11,332 nt of DNA from Amoeboradix gromovi (taxonomy: Eukaryota; Sanchytriomycota; Sanchytriomycetes; Sanchytriales; Sanchytriaceae): contig JADGIF010000305.1 of NCBI GenBank assembly GCA_018985225.1, positions 1 to 11,332 on the forward strand. Direction: 5' to 3'. How positions within the stretch are numbered: the stretch's first letter is position 1; every line of letters begins with the position of its first letter. The translations under genes and the position numbers were made by a program. The notes below the pieces were generated by a model. That model did no database searches and was not told where the DNA came from. It saw only the letters and a list, made by a program, of their open reading frames with translations. Positions 6,718-11,332 of the stretch are shown here, piece after piece.

Positions 6718-6722
6718 ATAAA
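6717..6722 (+). terminator. Poly(A) signal overlapping the AsnRS stop
   Basis: AATAAA shares its first base with the last base of the TGA stop at 6715-6717. Confidence 0.5.
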
Positions 6723-6834
6723 TAGTTGAATTATTACTAAATTTGGCGCTTGTCGCGACTCGATATATCTCAAAGTAACAAATTATGAATTGTACGAAAG
6801 TAGGTGAGATAGGAGTAAAAAGAAATACACCTAA

Positions 6835-7107
6835 TCAGGCTATAAAAGATTGCCGAAAACATACCCTAACAGTAATATACAGTTCATTCATGACAACTAC
6901 AAAACAGAAAAACCAACATTAATTCCAAAAAGTGCAACTCAAGTGATAAGTTCAATCAGCAAATAGTCCAGAAGTTGTTGTCTACCATAATGTGAGAAAG
7001 CTGCTCTTGAACTACTATGCAAAATACCAGTAACCGACCCAAAGCAGTTGTGGATAGAGATAGAAATTTGTTGTAGCTATCTTCAAGCAACTGAAATCTA
7101 TTGGCAA
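6835..7107 (+). pseudogene. Possible decayed or intron-split coding sequence
   Basis: Three successive plus-strand open stretches follow one another with little overlap: 6835-6966 (43 codons; includes YPNSNIQFIHDNYKTEKPTL), 6962-7033 (24 codons; NSPEVVVYHNVRKLLLNYYA) and 7024-7110 (28 codons; PVTDPKQLWIEIEICCSYLQ). They would join with one base lost or gained in the A-runs at 6961-6963 and 7021-7024. The text looks protein-like and this is the longest gap between housekeeping genes here. I do not recognise a family. Stretches of this length can occur by chance in AT-rich DNA, so this is only a candidate. Confidence 0.22.
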
Positions 7108-7242
7108 TGATGAAAGATCTAACTGGCAAAGAAGAGGAATCATTAGTAAGTATTGCTCGTCAAAGGCATAGGTAACAAAATGCGGTACATGTCCACTTGG
7201 TTATATCACTTTTTTGAAACTTGTTTTAGAAAGTTTGTCTAG
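7107..7242 (+). other. Possible first exon and intron of the zinc-finger gene
   Basis: An ATG-ATG at 7107 opens 13 codons (MMKDLTGKEEESL) ending at 7145, followed at once by a canonical GTAAGT donor (7146-7151). An acceptor TTTGTCTAG ending at 7242 returns to the zinc-finger frame at 7243 in phase 0, reading ILWSMSEMEV. The intron would be 97 nt and the protein 235 residues rather than 218. No TACTAAC-like branch site lies near the acceptor. The simple start at 7255 is equally workable. Confidence 0.35.
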
Positions 7243-7260
7243 ATTTTGTGGAGTATGTCC
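7226..7260 (+). repeat. Diverged fourth copy of the repeat core
   Basis: It aligns without gaps to 1872-1906 at 27 of 35 positions, including AGAAAGTT, GTCTAG and ATGTCC. On the minus strand it also ends a frame with TF and a stop. It overlaps the zinc-finger start codon, so it could be an insertion remnant used as 5' leader, or a chance likeness. Confidence 0.4.
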
Positions 7261-7911
7261 GAAATGGAAGTCTGCAAATTTGGAGATTGTACAGATAGTT
7301 TTAATACCTTGGATGAATTAGTTAAACACCTAGATGAACATTTGTCTGTGTTGACTGAATTCGGCTGTAAATGGAGAGACTGCAAGAATAAAAAAGGAAA
7401 GAAAATGACTAGTTTATTATCTCTACAAACGCATTTGAGAACTCACACGGGTGAAAAGCCATTCACATGCCCATTACCAGAATGCCCGATGAAATTCAGT
7501 AGAAGAGATGGTGTACAAAAACATACTCATAGTGTGCATCCTGAATATGATGCAAGAACAAAGACTATAAAATATTTTAAAGAGTCCGACTTAGCTGTAG
7601 GATCAATGTTCAAAATAGAATCCAAAATACCCTACAAAACACTTGGAGTATCTAGGCAAAAAGGACAATCATTAGCAAGACCTCTGCAAGTTGTAGATGA
7701 CCTCGTTGTTGAAGAACAGGAGACGTCGGACTGGGATACTTTGACAGAGGAAGAAAAAATCATGATTTTAAAGAAGCGATTAGCATTCCTACAAGAAGAC
7801 CATAAGTTGCTCAAGGATGTTTACAAAATTGAGCAATTACTATTTGAGCGATTGAAGATCACCAATGACATAATTAGAGAAGAAGCATTTGGCCATTTAA
7901 TAAACGATTAA
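7255..7911 (+). CDS. Three-finger C2H2 zinc-finger protein
   Basis: This 218-residue protein is probably a nuclear DNA-binding protein. It has three C2H2 fingers, all of the C-x4-C type: C7/C12/H25/H29, C38/C43/H60/H64 and C72/C77/H90/H95. The classical linker HTGEKPF (64-70) joins fingers two and three. Residues 160-205 form a charged, leucine-rich helical region (EEKIMILKKRLAFLQEDHKL). This order, with the LDELVKHL first finger and PEC..KFSRRD third finger, resembles a widespread fungal family that I associate with Iec1, a zinc-finger subunit of the INO80 chromatin remodeller in fission yeast; that link is from memory of the layout and is uncertain. ATG 7255 is the first in frame after a TAG at 7240-7242; a spliced upstream start is possible. 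TEX9 follows 97 bp downstream. Confidence 0.85.
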   Translation: MSEMEVCKFGDCTDSFNTLDELVKHLDEHLSVLTEFGCKWRDCKNKKGKKMTSLLSLQTHLRTHTGEKPFTCPLPECPMKFSRRDGVQKHTHSVHPEYDARTKTIKYFKESDLAVGSMFKIESKIPYKTLGVSRQKGQSLARPLQVVDDLVVEEQETSDWDTLTEEEKIMILKKRLAFLQEDHKLLKDVYKIEQLLFERLKITNDIIREEAFGHLIND

Positions 7912-8008
7912 TCAATATTTGAGAGATGTTTTGTAAAAATTGCTCCAATGACCGGAGGCCTCTTTCTGTTATATATGAGCATGTCCCAAGTGTTTCCAAA
8001 CTTGAAGA

Positions 8009-8893
8009 ATGCTGAATTCAGACGACGAGATGAATTTCTATCAAAAAGAGAATGATAGAATTAGAAAAAAAGCAGAACTGGCATTTATGGAAGCTAAAGA
8101 GTCTATTCAAAACGCTGGTTTAGATGCAGACACCAGTATTTCATCGAAAAAGTGTGATGATCCAGAAAATGAGAGAAGGGAAGAGTTAGAACTCATATCA
8201 TCAGACAAGCACTTAATTGAAAAGATAGAAAAACGTTTAGTGGACGATGAGGATTTTATACAGTATGCTTTAAAGCAGGAGCATGCAGGAACTGCCATTA
8301 CTAATGAAGCCATGCTGAGATTTTATCAGGCTAAATGTATGACATATGAAGAAGAGTACAAAGTATTAAAAAAAGAACACAAGCTTACTACAAAAAACAA
8401 ATTGGAACTTGAGGAAAAACTCAAAGCTCTTAGTTTGGAAAGCGAAAAGATCAAGATTCAGAATGCTTCAATATCCGATAAACTTTCAGCCTCTGAATCC
8501 TTGTGCGAATCTTTAAAAGACGAAAATACAGGTTTGCGTAAGAAAAACAAAGAAATTTTAAGAGACTTTAATTTATTACAGCAAAAGAGTAAAACAGGTC
8601 AACAATTCATCGATTCGAAAGAGAGCAGACTCCAGCGCGCCTTGGAAGAAGTCCAACGCGTAAAGAAACAACTTGAGAGCACTAATGAGTCTATTAAATC
8701 ACAAAAAAATGTGCATAATGAGAAAATCAATAACTTGCAGTCCGAGAACACTAGGCTGCGCAAGTTAACTGCTGAAATGGAGAATGCTATAAAGAAACAA
8801 ACTCACCAGATTAGTGTTATCAAGAAGCAACAAATTCATTCGGAAACTTCTAAAGAATTGCTCAAGTTCTTGAAATCCTCCCAGTTAAAGTAG
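8009..8893 (+). CDS. TEX9: TEX9-like coiled-coil ciliary protein
   Basis: TEX9 is a coiled-coil protein conserved mainly in organisms with cilia or flagella and linked in animals to centriolar satellites and cilium function. The 294-residue product is almost wholly coiled coil from about residue 95 to the end. Family-specific segments line up in order: ITNEAMLRFYQAK (about 96-108), SRLQRALEEV (about 209-218), NEKINNLQSENTRLRKLTAE (about 237-256) and ISVIKKQQIHSETSKELL (about 269-286); the last three correspond to the conserved C-terminal block of animal TEX9. It is shorter than the human protein (about 390 residues), mainly at the N-terminus. ATG 8009 has A at -3. A short frame in another phase (7975-8055) overlaps this start. 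AATAAA lies 5 nt after the stop. A generic coiled-coil match is the main alternative, but the ordered blocks argue for orthology. Confidence 0.78.
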   Translation: MLNSDDEMNFYQKENDRIRKKAELAFMEAKESIQNAGLDADTSISSKKCDDPENERREELELISSDKHLIEKIEKRLVDDEDFIQYALKQEHAGTAITNEAMLRFYQAKCMTYEEEYKVLKKEHKLTTKNKLELEEKLKALSLESEKIKIQNASISDKLSASESLCESLKDENTGLRKKNKEILRDFNLLQQKSKTGQQFIDSKESRLQRALEEVQRVKKQLESTNESIKSQKNVHNEKINNLQSENTRLRKLTAEMENAIKKQTHQISVIKKQQIHSETSKELLKFLKSSQLK

Positions 8894-8897
8894 TGCC

Positions 8898-8903
8898 AAT
8901 AAA
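8898..8903 (+). terminator. Poly(A) signal of the TEX9-like gene
   Basis: AATAAA lies five bases after the TAG stop, inside the 56-bp gap to the convergent CEP78-like gene. Confidence 0.5.
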
Positions 8904-8949
8904 CCATAATCTTATTTACGTTGCCTTATTTTCGGGTTCTCATCCGCAG

Positions 8950-11106
8950 CTAGTTCATGTTTTCTATAAAGTTTGCCCACATGGAGGCCCCAGCTGGCAT
9001 TTGTATTGCACTGGACGTTACTGCACTAGATGATTTAGCACTTAGAAAAGAGCTTTTTGAGTCTGATTTCAAAACCTTTGGTGTGTGCACCAAATTCAGC
9101 AACGATTCGTCTATACTATTTGTAGCTGATTTTATTTTCTCTTTGCGCGCAGAACTTACAGATTTTATGGACACGACTGATTTCTCATGGCTTTGTGATC
9201 CCATAGATCTTTGAGCAATCAGATCATCTGCCATATCAAATTTATCTTTGAAGTAAGCCTCTCTTACGGATTTCACAGTTCCTTGCTTTTGAAATGATTC
9301 TTCTGAGTCAAAATCAGTATTGTATTCAAACTTGTTATTTTGATTTTCATTTTTTTTTGATTCGTCAATACTCTCAAAGTCATTTACATATTCAATCTTG
9401 TTTATAGATGTATTTGATTTGTAGCTATTCTGATACTGGATTGAACTACTATTAATTCTATGTAACTGCAAATCAACTGAACCTGTAGCTTCTAGGTGTT
9501 TCGCTATGTTGTTTATCGAATTTTTTATGCTAGTTACTGAGGATGATTTACGAGTCGGTGAAGCAATGGATAATTTTATAGACTCAAGGGATTTTTTACT
9601 GTTTGGTAAAGAGTCTGAGTGCCCTATGTTCAACTCATTTGTGGATAGTTGCACCAGACTACTCGGTGCCTTTTTAAACTCCATTGATTTACTAGAACTC
9701 GAGTGTTCACTACTAGGGACGCTTATAGATACTTCCTTTTGTGATTTCCAGGTTGACTTAAATTCCTGAACAGATTTAGAAGATACTGCTCCAATCGACA
9801 AGTGTGTGCTAACCGACTGTTCAGGACTATCTGTAATTATAACAGAACTTTTCTCATCTATCTTAGAGCTTTTCTTATTTCTCCTTTTATGCGTACTGTC
9901 TTTGGTGGGGTGCATGTACTGCTGCAATAGCGTTCTATCTGGCAAGACATGCATTACTGTCTGTGTTGTCTTTGTAGTCGATGGCATTCGTTCTATATTT
10001 ATGCCTTGTAATTTAGTCAAAAAAGTGTCTAAATGGCCAAGGATAGAAGTCATATTATCTGCAACTACATTTAAATTCGATTCTCTTGATTTTAGGCCGT
10101 TTAAATAAACCACCAATCTGTCTATTTCATTCAATTGCGCTCTAACATTTGGCACATAATCGGTTTGCAGAACTTGAGTATCATCTACGGCATTTTCCTC
10201 GTTCACCTGATTTTGATGACAAGCTTGATTGTCCTTAATCTTTTGCAATTCGGGCAGATTTACCTGATCCAAAGTTAGCAAGCGAGGTTGTGAGACGGCT
10301 GTATTCTTTGATGCCAAACGGATAGAATCAGATTTGTGCAGTCTTTTGCTAGTACTGAAATACATGTAAGGGAGTTTTAAATGGACCGGACTGGCAGTGT
10401 TATGGTTGGGGGAAATTAGCTCATCCAGAGACTTCAGTTTCCTACGTAGACTGGTTATTCGTTTGATCTCTACCACATTAGAGTCACTGATAAAGTTGTT
10501 AAGTACATTAAGATGGTTGCAGGTTGTATTGTCTACTAGGAACGATATTACTACACGTACAGAATGATTTGTAGCACCAACGTTTTCTAAATCAATTTTG
10601 CGTATTTCTATTTGCTGCGATACAGATTCCAAAAAAAGAATAACACCTAAGTCCCTTAAATCGTTTCCAGAGAGTGATATTCTAGACCAGCATTGCTTTG
10701 AAGTCAATAGCAAAGAAATAAAATGTCGGAGTCCATGAATAGATATTTTACAGTCTGATAGATTAATGACTTGCAAGTTATTTAGATGTGTAAGGTTTAT
10801 GAAAGCATCATCTCCAATTTGACTATGTGCCAAAGAAAACAATTGAAGATTTCCGTAGGAAATTAGTTTATCTATAGCAGCCATTATTTTGGTATTTAAG
10901 AACTTACCACATAACTCTATAGCATTGATTGAAATTGAATGTAAAATAAATTTTTTTATAAAATTTTGAATTCCATGTAGCACCTTATCGTTTCTATCCA
11001 ATGGAATCAGATATGCACAAACAGCTTGATACTGGTTTATATCTTCTAGTATTTTATTCAACTGGGCTTTTTGTTTTTGGTGGAGTGGAATTATTACAGT
11101 TTCCAT
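8950..11106 (-). CDS. CEP78: CEP78-like centrosomal leucine-rich repeat protein
   Basis: CEP78 is a centriole protein with N-terminal leucine-rich repeats that is needed for normal cilium formation in animals. This 718-residue product has the same build. Residues 84-220 hold about five degenerate LRRs of the ribonuclease-inhibitor kind: LQLFSLAHSQIGDDAF, LQVINLSDCKISIHGL, WSRISLSGNDLRDLGV, IRKIDLENVGATNHSV and NHLNVLNNFISDSNVV. The spacing and the (D/G)LGA-like and NTT..L positions match CEP78. A predicted coiled coil spans about 318-370, corresponding to the CEP78 coiled coil and its DTFLTKL-like helix. Residues about 400-700 are Ser/Lys-rich and probably disordered. Length is close to human CEP78 (about 700). 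The ATG at 11106 leaves a complete N-terminus. Another ciliary LRR protein remains possible, because LRRs and Ser-rich tails align loosely. Confidence 0.65.
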   Translation of the reverse strand: METVIIPLHQKQKAQLNKILEDINQYQAVCAYLIPLDRNDKVLHGIQNFIKKFILHSISINAIELCGKFLNTKIMAAIDKLISYGNLQLFSLAHSQIGDDAFINLTHLNNLQVINLSDCKISIHGLRHFISLLLTSKQCWSRISLSGNDLRDLGVILFLESVSQQIEIRKIDLENVGATNHSVRVVISFLVDNTTCNHLNVLNNFISDSNVVEIKRITSLRRKLKSLDELISPNHNTASPVHLKLPYMYFSTSKRLHKSDSIRLASKNTAVSQPRLLTLDQVNLPELQKIKDNQACHQNQVNEENAVDDTQVLQTDYVPNVRAQLNEIDRLVVYLNGLKSRESNLNVVADNMTSILGHLDTFLTKLQGINIERMPSTTKTTQTVMHVLPDRTLLQQYMHPTKDSTHKRRNKKSSKIDEKSSVIITDSPEQSVSTHLSIGAVSSKSVQEFKSTWKSQKEVSISVPSSEHSSSSKSMEFKKAPSSLVQLSTNELNIGHSDSLPNSKKSLESIKLSIASPTRKSSSVTSIKNSINNIAKHLEATGSVDLQLHRINSSSIQYQNSYKSNTSINKIEYVNDFESIDESKKNENQNNKFEYNTDFDSEESFQKQGTVKSVREAYFKDKFDMADDLIAQRSMGSQSHEKSVVSIKSVSSARKEKIKSATNSIDESLLNLVHTPKVLKSDSKSSFLSAKSSSAVTSSAIQMPAGASMWANFIENMN

Positions 11107-11332
11107 TTCGACTTGTTTCGGAGGCTTTAAATAATTGAAGTTTCCGATATATGTATCGTACTAGACGTTGAGTAAAAAGGGCTAAATAGAGTGACTTTAA
11201 CCGATAACTTTGCCAACATGAATAACATAAATGGTTTGGGACTTCATCATTTTTTCCGTTTATGAAAGCAAAAAAACACAACCACTAGGTATATGTGCCT
11301 CGGAATAAAGCAAATCCACTCAAACTGACAAG
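11107..11332. other. Upstream region of the CEP78-like gene
   Basis: This stretch should hold the promoter of the minus-strand gene. A minus-strand frame without ATG is open from 11281 into the start of the gene in another phase (includes CYSCWQSYRLKSLYLALFTQ). No clear TATA box or splice signals join it to CEP78, and no other gene is seen. Confidence 0.35.

Noticed and set aside
7246-7254. Zinc-finger start at 7246
   Set aside because: The codon is TTG; ATG follows at 7255.
9506-10108. Plus-strand frames opposite the CEP78-like gene
   Set aside because: They are antisense shadows of its Ser-rich region, with no family likeness.
11054-11281. 75-residue minus-strand frame at the right edge
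   Set aside because: It has no ATG, overlaps the CEP78-like start in another phase and has no visible splice route into it.

Overview
The window looks like nuclear DNA from a compact, AT-rich eukaryotic genome, most likely an early-diverging fungus that still builds a flagellum. Fungal signs are a small Ser/Thr-rich GPI-anchored Kre9/KNH-type secreted protein and a three-finger C2H2 protein of a common fungal layout. Flagellar signs are neighbouring homologues of TEX9 and CEP78, centriole/cilium proteins absent from fungi that lost the flagellum. A chytrid or Rozella-like lineage would fit, but the species cannot be read from this sequence.

Layout. 1-1695: a GPI-protein gene (751-1230) sits between two long inverted repeats (1-91 and 1602-1695), whose arms overlap the 3' ends of two decayed, outward-facing copies of an unknown coding sequence. 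1878-2042: a short third copy of the repeat core, then an intact tRNA-Glu(UUC). 2043-2517: no firm gene. 2518-3968: a small unknown protein gene converging on a tyrosine aminotransferase gene. 3969-6717: a 39-bp divergent promoter, then RAE1/GLE2 (mRNA export) and cytosolic asparaginyl-tRNA synthetase in tandem. 6723-7254: a gap with scattered protein-like reading frames, a possible first exon and a diverged fourth copy of the repeat core. 7255-8893: the zinc-finger gene and TEX9 homologue in tandem. 8950-11106: the CEP78-like LRR protein on the minus strand, convergent with TEX9.

The genes are mostly housekeeping (translation, mRNA export, amino-acid metabolism, centriole/flagellum) and share no obvious pathway, except the TEX9-CEP78 pair. 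Spacing is very tight: 29 and 56 bp between convergent stops, 39 bp between divergent starts, and AATAAA motifs that touch or overlap stop codons. Most coding regions are single open frames. RAE1 needs one intron of only 19 (or 22) nt, bearing GT, a perfect TACTAAC and AG. The two items most worth a second look are this tiny intron and the inverted, decayed repeat family around the GPI gene.
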